Below, in pieces: positions 1-6,444 of a DNA stretch of 8,478 nt; position 1 is the first letter of the stretch, and every line of letters starts with the position of its first letter. The position numbers were made by a program, and so were the translations under genes. The stretch is from RGIG2041 sp045532715 (lineage in GTDB: Bacteria; Bacillota; Clostridia; UBA1381; UMGS1253), in contig JAZSGM010000216.1 in the NCBI GenBank assembly GCA_045532715.1, positions 1-8,478 of the forward strand. Reading direction: 5' to 3'. The notes under the pieces were generated by a model. That model did no database searches. It had not been told where the DNA came from and was given only the letters and a program-made list of their open reading frames with translations.

Positions 1-199
1 TCTTTTCTAAAAACAGGAAGCTCGCACGGGATGCTTCAATCTGTGTGCGGCTGCGCATCACAATTTCAGCGCCGTAGGATATGACGCTCATGCTTTCGCC
101 GAGCGGCATTGCATCCTCTGTTATGTAGTACTCCAGCATAAAACTGCGTCCTTCTTCGGGCAAATCTACCTTTTTGGTTTTGTATAATTGCTTGTCCAA
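1..199 (-). CDS. Small protein, DUF6514-like, 5' part only
   Basis: The gene runs off the left edge, so only the first 66 codons are visible. It begins with a TTG codon at 199, chosen because an AAGGTGA ribosome binding site (205-211) sits 5 nt upstream and no better ATG lies near. The protein starts MDKQLYKTKKVDLPEEG and continues with FMLEYYITEDAMPLGES and then SYGAEIVMRSR. The pattern of a short basic start, an 'EYY' beta strand and a 'YG-EI' motif resembles the small clostridial DUF6514 family of unknown function. That match is from memory and tentative. No signal peptide or membrane segment is visible. It lies downstream of spoIID on the same strand but is separated by about 166 nt and has its own candidate promoter, so it is probably a separate transcript. 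Confidence 0.6.
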   Translation of the reverse strand, partial: MDKQLYKTKKVDLPEEGRSFMLEYYITEDAMPLGESMSVISYGAEIVMRSRTQIEASRASFLFLEK

Positions 200-231
200 A
201 TTAATCACCTTTCCTTGTTTTCTACAAGTAT

Positions 232-259
232 ATTTTACCATAAATCCTGTGCTTTTGAA
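232..259 (-). promoter_or_regulatory. Candidate SigA-type promoter of the DUF6514-like gene
   Basis: On the minus strand the -10 is TAAAAT (232-237) with an extended TG element (TGGTAAAAT). A weaker -35, TTCAAA (254-259), lies 16 nt upstream. Transcription would start near 225, leaving a leader of roughly 25 nt that carries the ribosome binding site. The -35 matches only 4 of 6 consensus bases. Confidence 0.45.
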
Positions 260-268
260 AGTGTAACA

Positions 269-367
269 GAACGCGCAATTCGACTTGTATACACAATATA
301 TTGTGATTATTATAAAAACGGAAGGTATATTTTGCGGTTTATGCGATGTGTGTAGGTATGCGCGTTC
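269..367. repeat. Spaced 9-bp inverted repeat at the 3' end of spoIID
   Basis: The arms are GAACGCGCA (269-277) and TGCGCGTTC (359-367), which are exact reverse complements about 81 nt apart. The right arm overlaps the spoIID stop codon. In an RNA reading through from spoIID the arms could form a GC-rich closing stem around the intergenic RNA. There is no T-run after it, so it is not a standard terminator, and I see no clear terminator for the spoIID operon. Confidence 0.35.
292..305. repeat. Perfect 14-bp palindrome CACAATATATTGTG
   Basis: The two halves CACAATA and TATTGTG are exact reverse complements with no spacer. The site is in the gap between spoIID and the DUF6514-like gene, about 33 bp upstream of the latter's candidate -35. 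A dimeric repressor or activator site is possible. Because it is AT-rich it could also be chance. Confidence 0.4.
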
Positions 368-1337
368 ACTTTTGGGCATACAATCCGACGGTGACGCCAC
401 TGTAATAGGTTTTTAAAATTTCTTCGTAGGTTTTTCCCTGAGACGCCAGATAGTTTGCGCCGTATTGACTCATACCGACACCGTGACCGCTGCCGGTAAC
501 GGACATTGTGATGGAGCTTGCACTCTGGGTGAACTGAATGTTTGTGCTGCGCAGGCCGTATAAATTGCGAAAATGTGTACCGCTCAGCGTTATGCCGCCG
601 CTGGTGATTTCTTTGATGCCGCCAGCCTGCGAGCGAAGAATTTCGCCAATCAGCGGCTCGCCGTCTGCAAAGTGCGCTTCGGGGTAGACCGCAAGAAGCT
701 TGGTCTTATAATCTTCGGCGCTGAGTGTCAGTGTGGAGGAATAGCGTGGGGATAACGTATCTCCGTAGCTGGCAACGCTGACGAGATAATCAACCTCACT
801 GCCCCATACATCCTTGGCGTTTTCCGTCTGACCGGAGGAGGTGGAGTGAAATACGGCGTTGACCGGCTCACCATTATAAGTGAGTACAATGCCGGCTGTG
901 TCATCTACACTGGTGGAAATTTTTTGCATGTTTGTTTCATAATCTGCGCCCCACTGTGCGCGCAGCTCGTCCTCGCTTTTCCAGGCATTGCAATGGGCGC
1001 TGTCCGTGCAGGCATATGCTCCTTTGTGGGCTTCCGGGGGGCCGTCGCGCAGATAGCCTTCCATGCGGCGCAGTATGTAACTTCGCGCGGCAACTGCCTG
1101 TGCGCGCAGCGCTTCCGGATGAAACGAGGCCGGCATTTCCGCGGCGACAACGCCCTTTAAGTAAGTGTTAAAATCCAATTCCAGTACTTCGTCCGTAGCG
1201 GCAACATAGGTTGAAATGGTTTGAATCGGCTCTTTGTTTTCCGTGGCAGGTGCACGATGTGACAACGAAACAATCAACAGCGGAATGCCGAGCACCGTTA
1301 AGGTGTAAATTAAAAATAAAAACAGTATTTTTTTCAT
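366..1337 (-). CDS. spoIID: Stage II sporulation protein D (lytic transglycosylase)
   Basis: SpoIID is the membrane-anchored lytic transglycosylase that cleaves glycan strands during engulfment of the forespore, working with SpoIIP and SpoIIM. This 323-residue protein has an N-terminal membrane anchor (about 3-26), then the SpoIID/LytB core. The expected catalytic glutamate is E67 in VVAAEMPASF, followed by ALRAQAVAARSY (76-87). C110, H115 and C116 match the region that carries bound zinc in clostridial homologues. FHSTSSGQT (163-171) and the hallmark GSGHGVGMSQYGA (282-294) are intact. The length is close to the roughly 340 residues of the Bacillus protein. The ATG is preceded by a GAGGG site that overlaps the stop codon of the upstream gene, which points to translational coupling. 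It is the last gene of a four-gene operon; in Bacillus spoIID is under SigE control. Confidence 0.95.
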   Translation of the reverse strand: MKKILFLFLIYTLTVLGIPLLIVSLSHRAPATENKEPIQTISTYVAATDEVLELDFNTYLKGVVAAEMPASFHPEALRAQAVAARSYILRRMEGYLRDGPPEAHKGAYACTDSAHCNAWKSEDELRAQWGADYETNMQKISTSVDDTAGIVLTYNGEPVNAVFHSTSSGQTENAKDVWGSEVDYLVSVASYGDTLSPRYSSTLTLSAEDYKTKLLAVYPEAHFADGEPLIGEILRSQAGGIKEITSGGITLSGTHFRNLYGLRSTNIQFTQSASSITMSVTGSGHGVGMSQYGANYLASQGKTYEEILKTYYSGVTVGLYAQK

Positions 1338-1346
1338 TTTATCCCT

Positions 1347-1610
1347 CTACTTCCGTAGCAGTAAATATAAAAGCGCCAGCACCAGCGGCAGGTCGATTTT
1401 GTCCTTGTCTTCACCGAGCAGTACCAATAACAGGATGCCGACTAAGATTAAATCGTCCTTGGCCATATCCCCGAGCATCCCCTCCAAAGATAGAGGCAGA
1501 GGAATTGCCTGCTGCTTTGGCTGCGGTGGCGGCGCCGGCGGTTGCTGTGGCGGGGCGGCGCGCCGCATACCCGGTGCCGGGTCGTTGTATCTGTAATAGC
1601 GTCTGTACAT
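1347..1610 (-). CDS. Tyr/Arg- and Pro-rich small protein with a hydrophobic hairpin
   Basis: I do not recognise this 87-residue protein. It begins MYRRYYRYNDP, rich in tyrosine and arginine. A proline/glutamine-rich linker follows (about 20-37). The C-terminal half holds two leucine-rich hydrophobic stretches (about 54-65 and 73-85) separated by the charged turn GEDKDKID. Each stretch is short for a classical membrane helix, so a membrane-associated hairpin or an oligomerising coat-like element are both possible. A TAGGAGA ribosome binding site overlaps the stop codon of the upstream gene, and the next gene (spoIID) begins 9 nt after this one ends. Its place in the operon suggests expression in the mother cell during sporulation. 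That role is inferred from context only. Confidence 0.8.
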   Translation of the reverse strand: MYRRYYRYNDPAPGMRRAAPPQQPPAPPPQPKQQAIPLPLSLEGMLGDMAKDDLILVGILLLVLLGEDKDKIDLPLVLALLYLLLRK

Positions 1611-1620
1611 AGCAGTTCTC

Positions 1621-1959
1621 CTACATGAAATCCTTGAATTCTCCGAGCAGTGGCATCAGCTGAAACAGCATCAGCATCCGGATGGCCGTATCGACATCGC
1701 TACGTCGTGTTTCGCGCATAAACGGGCGCACGGCGCGTAGTAGTGCAACCCGCCTGTCAGCATTGCTGCGGTCGATGGATTGGTAGGCTTCCATCACCTT
1801 TGCAAGCAGCTCCGGCTTTAGTGGCGGCGTCTGCGATTCTTTTGCAGGCTCGGCTCCGAGTCCGACGGCGCCGAGCATCGAGGAAATGGTGTCTGCCGCA
1901 TCCGGACTGTTGAGTATCTCTTTTAATGTATCAATTGCACCATCCAGTCCGTCTGCCAT
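1621..1959 (-). CDS. Uncharacterised helical protein of the spoIID operon (112 aa)
   Basis: This 112-residue protein is unknown to me. The N-terminal part (1-35) reads like an amphipathic helix followed by a small glycine/alanine-rich stretch (SSMLGAVGLGAEPA). A polar proline-containing linker follows (about 38-48). The C-terminal half (49-108) is strongly helical with an arginine-rich block, RRVALLRAVRPFMRETRR (69-86), then a hydrophobic end rich in Met and Leu. No signal peptide is present. The start is secure: a full AAGGAGGT ribosome binding site lies 6 nt upstream of the ATG. It sits 14 nt after the 83-residue gene and 10 nt before the 87-residue gene, so co-transcription is very likely. 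It may associate with the membrane or with a partner from the same operon (inference). Confidence 0.8.
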   Translation of the reverse strand: MADGLDGAIDTLKEILNSPDAADTISSMLGAVGLGAEPAKESQTPPLKPELLAKVMEAYQSIDRSNADRRVALLRAVRPFMRETRRSDVDTAIRMLMLFQLMPLLGEFKDFM

Positions 1960-1973
1960 AAATCTACCTCCTT

Positions 1974-2225
1974 TTATTTCAGCTTGTTGAGAAAATCCTT
2001 GTTTTGCATTGCTTTTTTGAGCGTATCTGCATTGATGTTTTGCAGCTTGGATTTGATGGTTTCTTTATCCATTTTTGCAAAGGTTTCCAGAAGCTTTTTC
2101 GTATCAATGCCGTTCAATTCTTTTTTGAGCTGCTGCCCCTCGCGTGTGGAAGCAAGTGCTTTGATATCGCGCATTGCATCCTCCTCGATGTTTGATAAAA
2201 GTGCATCGTTTTCTTTTTTGCGCAT
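1974..2225 (-). CDS. Lysine-rich helical small protein, first gene of the spoIID operon
   Basis: This 83-residue protein has no function I recognise. It is highly charged and lysine-rich, has no membrane segment or cysteines, and should be almost entirely helical. The C-terminal half has a repeating helix-turn feel: GIDTKKLLETFAKMD (39-53), then KSKLQNINADTLKKAMQN. The ATG at 2225 is preceded by two purine-rich blocks, the nearer being AAGGAGG (2233-2239) 7 nt upstream. As first gene it lies about 19 nt from the start expected from the candidate sporulation promoter. The downstream gene begins 14 nt after its stop. It is probably a cytoplasmic mother-cell protein if that promoter is real. Confidence 0.8.
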   Translation of the reverse strand: MRKKENDALLSNIEEDAMRDIKALASTREGQQLKKELNGIDTKKLLETFAKMDKETIKSKLQNINADTLKKAMQNKDFLNKLK

Positions 2226-2250
2226 TTTTTCGCCTCCTTCCTCCTAATTT

Positions 2251-2280
2251 ATCGTATGCATCGGGCTTGCCTTTGATGCC
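2251..2280 (-). promoter_or_regulatory. Candidate SigE/SigK-type sporulation promoter of the spoIID operon
   Basis: On the minus strand the -10-like element CATACGAT (2251-2258) matches the SigE consensus CATACAnT at all but one fixed base. Read as CATACGATA it also fits the SigK pattern CATAnnnTA. A GGCATCA -35-like element (2274-2280) lies 15 nt upstream and resembles the SigE -35 only partly. The predicted start near 2244 leaves about 19 nt of leader containing the ribosome binding site. SigE control of spoIID is established in Bacillus, so the match fits its context. I see no good SigA promoter for the operon here. Confidence 0.55.
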
Positions 2281-2320
2281 GGCAGAGAAAATTTGTTACA
2301 CATACTTAATAAAAAACCTA

Positions 2321-2348
2321 TTTACATATCAGCATTTTGTGGTATAAT
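2321..2348 (+). promoter_or_regulatory. SigA-type extended -10 promoter of the SLH gene
   Basis: The -35 is TTTACA (2321-2326), the spacer is 16 nt, and the -10 is a consensus TATAAT (2343-2348) preceded by the extended TGG element. Transcription would begin near 2355, giving a short leader of about 43 nt with a GAGGAGG ribosome binding site (2382-2388). It is divergent from the candidate sporulation promoter in the same 172-bp gap. Confidence 0.8.
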
Positions 2349-2397
2349 TGAATCATAAAGGCATTATATAGTACAAAAACAGAGGAGGCAGAGAATT

Positions 2398-4224
2398 ATG
2401 AAAAAGATACTTGCAATGATGCTGGCACTTGTAATGGTGCTTGCTGTAACGGTGCAGGCCGCGACATTCCCGGATCTGGAAGAGGCTCGTTGGGATTGGG
2501 CACGTGAAACCGTTGAGGAGCTTGCAGGCATCGGAATAGTAAAAGGATATTCCGACGGCACATATAAGCCGGAGAACAGTGTGACCAAAGAAGAAGCGTT
2601 TACATTGTTTGCGCGCGTAATCGGCGTAAATGACGAAACGAATGCACAGGCAGTTGCCGATGCACAGAAGCTGTATGCATCTGTTGCGCAGCAGTATGAA
2701 ACCTACGCAGTCAAGGAACTCTGCTTCTTGTTATATCGCGGTATTCTGGAGGAAGCAGATTTGGCTGAATATCTGGCATTGGATATACAGGACACACCGA
2801 TGAAGCGCCATGAAGCGGCGAAGCTGATTACCAGAATTTTAGATGGCGAAGAGGAAGTTGAAAATGCGGTAATGTTCGTGTTTGATTACACGGATGCTGA
2901 TGCCTTCCCGAACGAGGCAAAGGGTTATATCTCCTATGTAACAGAGAAGGGCATTATGTCCGGTATGGGTGACGGAACATTCTCCCCGGATACAGGTGTA
3001 ACACGTGCGCAAATTGCAATTATGCTCAAGCGCACGATGAATATGCTTGATGTAGCATATATCAGCGGTCCGGCTTCCGCAGTGGATGAAACCTCTTTGG
3101 TTGTAAACGGCCAGTCCTATGAGATTTCCGAAAAGACAATCATTCACAGAAACGGTGAGGCTGCAACAATCGCAGACATTGAGAATGGTGATGCGGTTAC
3201 GCTGACAACCACCTATAAGGGTCTGCTTGCAATCGACGCAAATGAAACGGATGCAAGCGAGAGCAATACGGCTGTAATCGAGGGTATCTATCGCGGTTCG
3301 CTGACCGATTCGCGTGGTACATATATTAAGGTGTACGACAAGGAGCTCGGCACCAATTCTACGGAGTCCTATAAGCTGGCTGATGTAGTATCTTATATCT
3401 TAAACGGTGAGCCGGTTTCGTCGCTTGGCTACATTACGGAGACAGACTATGTGTACGTAACAATGGCGGGTGGCATCGTAACAAGCATCGTTGCAGAGTC
3501 GAAGACGACGCAGGTGGATAATGCAACATTGGCAACACTGATGCATGACGGCGAAAACAATATTATGACAATCGAACACCGTGATATGGCATACGACGGC
3601 GCTACCTGGCCGATTTCGGAAAACGTATATGTGAAGCGTAACGGAAAGACAGCAGCTTTAACAGATCTTCTGGTTGGTGATGCAGTAAATATAACCGTAA
3701 ACTACGGCGAGATTACATCGATTACGGCGACCTCGAAGACTTCGACGGTAAAGGGAACAATTTCCGAAATCCATATCGCGAAGGATAATCCGTATATTAC
3801 GATTAAAATTTCGGATGAGAAATCGCAGGCGTTGTATCTGACAATGGATACAGTAATTGATATTGATGCAACAGCAGGCAGCATTTATGATTTGGAGCTT
3901 GGTTATAATGTAACGGTAACAACCGAGAGCAGTACAGCCACGAAGATTACGGTGGCCAGCGTTGCGCAGACAACAACACTGACGGGTACGGTTACATTGG
4001 TTAATCCGTCGCTTGGCTTTATCAACATCAGTATGAGAGATCCTGCAACCGGTGAGGTTGTAACAAAGCAGATTTTCGTAAATGAAAAGACTGCAATCCG
4101 TGCGGGCTCGAATGCTGCACCTGTAAAGCTGACGGCGTTGGTTGAGGGCGACTCTGTGTTTGCAACCGGTGCAGAAAAGATTGGCGCATTTGAAGCGACA
4201 ACCATTTTGGTTATCAATAAATAA
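2398..4224 (+). CDS. Secreted SLH-domain surface protein with tandem beta-rich modules
   Basis: This 608-residue protein has a signal peptide (about 1-21, ending AVTVQA) and three N-terminal S-layer homology units, which bind pyruvylated secondary cell-wall polymer. SLH1 (about 24-74) contains GYSDGTYKPENSVTKEEA. SLH2 (about 99-147) is degenerate. SLH3 (about 163-213) contains GMGDGTFSPDTGVTRAQ. The rest (about 233-608) is a run of roughly 75-85-residue beta-rich modules with a recurring plan: 'V-G-I' strand, 'L--GD-V' turn, then a 'G-I-SI-A' strand. This resembles DUF5666-type domains, but that is inference. The ATG is 9 nt after GAGGAGG. The gene has its own promoter and a strong terminator, so it is probably monocistronic and well expressed. 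It is either an S-layer protein or a wall-anchored protein; no enzyme domain is visible. Confidence 0.92.
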   Translation: MKKILAMMLALVMVLAVTVQAATFPDLEEARWDWARETVEELAGIGIVKGYSDGTYKPENSVTKEEAFTLFARVIGVNDETNAQAVADAQKLYASVAQQYETYAVKELCFLLYRGILEEADLAEYLALDIQDTPMKRHEAAKLITRILDGEEEVENAVMFVFDYTDADAFPNEAKGYISYVTEKGIMSGMGDGTFSPDTGVTRAQIAIMLKRTMNMLDVAYISGPASAVDETSLVVNGQSYEISEKTIIHRNGEAATIADIENGDAVTLTTTYKGLLAIDANETDASESNTAVIEGIYRGSLTDSRGTYIKVYDKELGTNSTESYKLADVVSYILNGEPVSSLGYITETDYVYVTMAGGIVTSIVAESKTTQVDNATLATLMHDGENNIMTIEHRDMAYDGATWPISENVYVKRNGKTAALTDLLVGDAVNITVNYGEITSITATSKTSTVKGTISEIHIAKDNPYITIKISDEKSQALYLTMDTVIDIDATAGSIYDLELGYNVTVTTESSTATKITVASVAQTTTLTGTVTLVNPSLGFINISMRDPATGEVVTKQIFVNEKTAIRAGSNAAPVKLTALVEGDSVFATGAEKIGAFEATTILVINK

Positions 4225-4237
4225 ACAGGCATGATTC

Positions 4238-4274
4238 AAAAAACCGCCTTTGCAAGTTGCAATGGCGGTTTTTT
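4238..4274 (+). terminator. Strong intrinsic terminator after the SLH gene
   Basis: An 11-bp perfect stem pairs AAAAAACCGCC (4238-4248) with GGCGGTTTTTT (4264-4274). The inner TTGCA/TGCAA can extend it across a T-T mismatch, with a small AGT loop. The T-run is built into the 3' arm. It lies 13 nt after the SLH stop codon. Confidence 0.9.
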
Positions 4275-4291
4275 GAGAAACGGAGACTTTT

Positions 4292-4789
4292 ATGAGGGAG
4301 CAGACCTGCTTTTTCACGGGACACAGGACCATTCCGACAGAAGAAGTTCAGCGAATTTATGAAAAGACATATACACTCTGCGCAGTTTTGACGGAAAAAC
4401 TGAATATCCGCACGTTTGTGTGCGGCGGCGCGCTCGGATTTGATACGTTGGCGGCGAAAGCAGTGCTGAAACTGCGCGAGCAGAATCAGGATGTCCGATT
4501 GCAGCTGGTACTGCCCTGCAGAGAGCAGGCGAAGCGGTGGGGTGCGACGGCGCAGCAAACATACCGTGAAATACTTGCAGCGGCAGATGCGGTGGAATAT
4601 GTCAGTGAAGAGTATACAAGCTACTGTATGTACGCGCGCAATCGTCGTATGGTAGATATGAGCTGCTGCGGTATAGTGCTTTTGCGCAGAAACAGCGGAG
4701 GAACTGCATACACAGTGCGTTATGCAAACGAGCAGGATGTAAAACTGTATTCGGTCGATAGAGTGCCTGAAAAAGAGGATATGGAATAA
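4292..4789 (+). CDS. YpsA/DUF1273-like SLOG-family protein
   Basis: This 165-residue protein fits the YpsA/DUF1273 branch of the SLOG (Rossmann-like nucleotide-binding) superfamily. Visible motifs are TGHR (9-12), the glycine-rich GGALGFDTLAA loop (45-55), LPCREQAKRW (74-83), RNRRMVD (116-122) and SGGTAYTVRYA (135-145). SLOG proteins bind nucleotides or related ligands. In Firmicutes YpsA has been linked to cell division, but whether this protein does that is unknown; related versions also occur in mobile elements. Length is usual for the family. GGAG (4282-4285) lies 6 nt before the ATG. The start codon is only 17 nt beyond the SLH terminator, so there is no room for a separate promoter between them. 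The gene converges on the DUF1846 gene. Confidence 0.85.
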   Translation: MREQTCFFTGHRTIPTEEVQRIYEKTYTLCAVLTEKLNIRTFVCGGALGFDTLAAKAVLKLREQNQDVRLQLVLPCREQAKRWGATAQQTYREILAAADAVEYVSEEYTSYCMYARNRRMVDMSCCGIVLLRRNSGGTAYTVRYANEQDVKLYSVDRVPEKEDME

Positions 4790-4820
4790 AAGTAGCTTTC
4801 CGCAAAAGGAAGCAGAAATA

Positions 4821-4848
4821 AAAAAGTGAGTCTGTCGACTCACTTTTT
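4821..4848. terminator. Bidirectional terminator between the SLOG and DUF1846 genes
   Basis: AAAAAGTGAGTC (4821-4832) and GACTCACTTTTT (4837-4848) form a perfect 12-bp stem with a TGTC loop. The A-run on one side and the T-run on the other make it functional in both directions. It starts 31 nt after the SLOG stop and directly abuts the DUF1846 stop codon, as expected for a shared terminator of convergent genes. Confidence 0.9.
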
Positions 4849-4849
4849 C

Positions 4850-6316
4850 TTATTTATATACGGCTTCGCAGGTTAAATGAATGCCCAGCTTTTTAAACAC
4901 ACGATCGTCAACCTGAGAAAGGAGGACGGTTGAATGTGCCTGCGCGTCGCGAAGAGCGCTCAGCCCCTCAAGTGCCTTTTTGGCAATGGGGTCGCTCGCT
5001 GCACAGATCGAGAGTGCAATCAGCGTTTCATCCATGTGCAGGCGTGGGTTTTTACTGCCGAAATGTGTTGTTTTTAAGTTTTGTAACGGCTCGATAACCT
5101 CCGGGGAAATGAGATGGATTTCATCATCAATACCGGTGATTGCTTTCAGTGCATTTAACAGCGCAGAGCTGGATGCACCGAGCAGGTCGGAGGTTTTACC
5201 GGTGATGATGCGTCCGTCCGGCAGTTGGATGGCGCAGGCGGTGTGCGCTGTCTGCTTCGCCTTTTCGAGCGCCGCATCTACCACGGCGCGTTGGTGACAG
5301 TCCACCTCTGCCTGCTTCATAATCAGCTGCATTTTATAGACAACCTCGTCATCACACTTGCCGTTGACCTTGTCTTTTAAAACCTGATAATATCTGCGAA
5401 TAATCTCGTCTTTGGATGCCTGCCGGCAAACGGCATCATCCACAATGCAGTTGCCCGCCATGTTGACACCCATATCTGTCGGGGACTTGTACGGACTTTC
5501 GCCGAGAATTTTTGTCATAATCGCATTGAGCACCGGGAAAACTTCAATATCACGGTTGTAGTTGACCGTGGTTTCGCCGTAAGCCTCCAGGTGGAACGGA
5601 TCAATCATATTTACATCGTTTAAATCTACCGTGGCCGCTTCATAAGCGAGATTGACGTGATGCTTTAACGGCAAGTTCCAAATCGGGAAGGTTTCGAATT
5701 TTGCATAGCCGGCCTTGATGCCGCGCTTGTTTTCGTGATAAAGCTGTGAAAGGCAGGTTGCCATTTTGCCGCTGCCCGGACCCGGCGCGGTGACAACGAC
5801 AATTTGTTTCTCGGTTTCGATATAATCGTTTTTGCCGAAGCCTTCATCACTGACAATGTATTCAACATTGGAGGGATAGCCCGGAATCGGATAGTGCAAA
5901 AAGACCTTAATCCCCATATTCTCCAGGCGTTTTTTGAACATATCCGCTGCCGGCTGTCCGCTGTACTGCGTAATGACGATACTGCCGACAAGCAAACCCA
6001 GACTGGTAAAGGCATTGATTAAACGAATGGTATCTAAATCGTATGTGAGATTGTGATTGCTGTTGACCTTGTTTTTCACGATATCAATCGCGCTGATGGC
6101 AATTACAATCTCAAGCTTGTCCTTTAGGTGCATCAGCATCTTGATTTTGCTGTCCGGCTCAAAGCCCGGCAGTACGCGCGATGCGTGATGGTCGTCAAAA
6201 AGCTTGCCGCCAAGCTCCAAATAAAGCTTGTCGCCAAACTTCAGTACACGCTCGCCGATATGCTTCGACTGCATCTGAATGTATTTTGCATTATCAAATC
6301 CGATTTTGCCGTTCAT
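4850..6316 (-). CDS. DUF1846 (UPF0371) family protein
   Basis: The 488-residue length and sequence match the DUF1846/UPF0371 family, conserved in many Firmicutes and Actinobacteria with no established function. Recognisable blocks are the N-terminal IGFDNAKYIQMQSKHI (5-20), LYLELGGKLFDDHHASRVLPG (about 31-51), and a P-loop-like APGPGSGKMATC (177-188), consistent with nucleotide or phosphate binding. Others are GVNMAGNCIVDD (283-294) and GRIITGKTSDLLGASSSALLNALK (about 368-391). No signal peptide or membrane segment is visible, so it should be cytoplasmic. The ATG at 6316 has a weak GGGGG ribosome binding site 7 nt upstream. It is a single-gene unit with a near-consensus promoter and the shared terminator, which suggests steady housekeeping expression. 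Confidence 0.92.
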   Translation of the reverse strand: MNGKIGFDNAKYIQMQSKHIGERVLKFGDKLYLELGGKLFDDHHASRVLPGFEPDSKIKMLMHLKDKLEIVIAISAIDIVKNKVNSNHNLTYDLDTIRLINAFTSLGLLVGSIVITQYSGQPAADMFKKRLENMGIKVFLHYPIPGYPSNVEYIVSDEGFGKNDYIETEKQIVVVTAPGPGSGKMATCLSQLYHENKRGIKAGYAKFETFPIWNLPLKHHVNLAYEAATVDLNDVNMIDPFHLEAYGETTVNYNRDIEVFPVLNAIMTKILGESPYKSPTDMGVNMAGNCIVDDAVCRQASKDEIIRRYYQVLKDKVNGKCDDEVVYKMQLIMKQAEVDCHQRAVVDAALEKAKQTAHTACAIQLPDGRIITGKTSDLLGASSSALLNALKAITGIDDEIHLISPEVIEPLQNLKTTHFGSKNPRLHMDETLIALSICAASDPIAKKALEGLSALRDAQAHSTVLLSQVDDRVFKKLGIHLTCEAVYK

Positions 6317-6352
6317 ACAAACGCCCCCATCCGTCCCTGTTCACACTTATTT

Positions 6353-6381
6353 ATTATACTACTGATTTTTCCCGATTTCAA
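6353..6381 (-). promoter_or_regulatory. SigA-type promoter of the DUF1846 gene
   Basis: On the minus strand TTGAAA (6376-6381) and a consensus TATAAT (6353-6358) are separated by exactly 17 nt. Transcription would start near 6346, about 30 nt before the ATG. It lies just downstream of the terminator of the preceding operon, so the two units are cleanly separated. Confidence 0.85.
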
Positions 6382-6402
6382 CCCAAAATACAACAAAAAA
6401 TT

Positions 6403-6432
6403 AAGAAGGTCAGGTATGCACCTGACCTTCTT
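6403..6432 (-). terminator. Intrinsic terminator of the nucleotidyltransferase-VanW operon
   Basis: AAGAAGGTCAGGT (6403-6415) and ACCTGACCTTCTT (6420-6432) form a perfect 13-bp stem with a 4-nt loop. On the minus strand it is followed by AATTTTTTG, the expected T-run. It lies 12 nt after the VanW stop codon. The plus-strand exit has only a short T-run, so it works mainly on the minus strand. Confidence 0.9.
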
Positions 6433-6444
6433 TGGATTTAAGGA

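Noticed and set aside
2251..2280. SigK as the only sigma factor for the spoIID operon
   Set aside because: The -10 fits CATAnnnTA, but no convincing SigK -35 is seen and spoIID acts early, at engulfment, which favours SigE.
3658..4332. Long antisense reading frame opposite the SLH gene (and similar ones at 2839-3147 and 3903-4232)
   Set aside because: They lie opposite a gene with clear SLH motifs, have low-complexity, Cys- or Val-rich translations and no ribosome binding site.
4214..4843. 209-codon antisense frame over the SLOG gene
   Set aside because: It crosses two terminators and a gene with clear SLOG motifs, and its translation is His/Cys-rich with no recognisable family.
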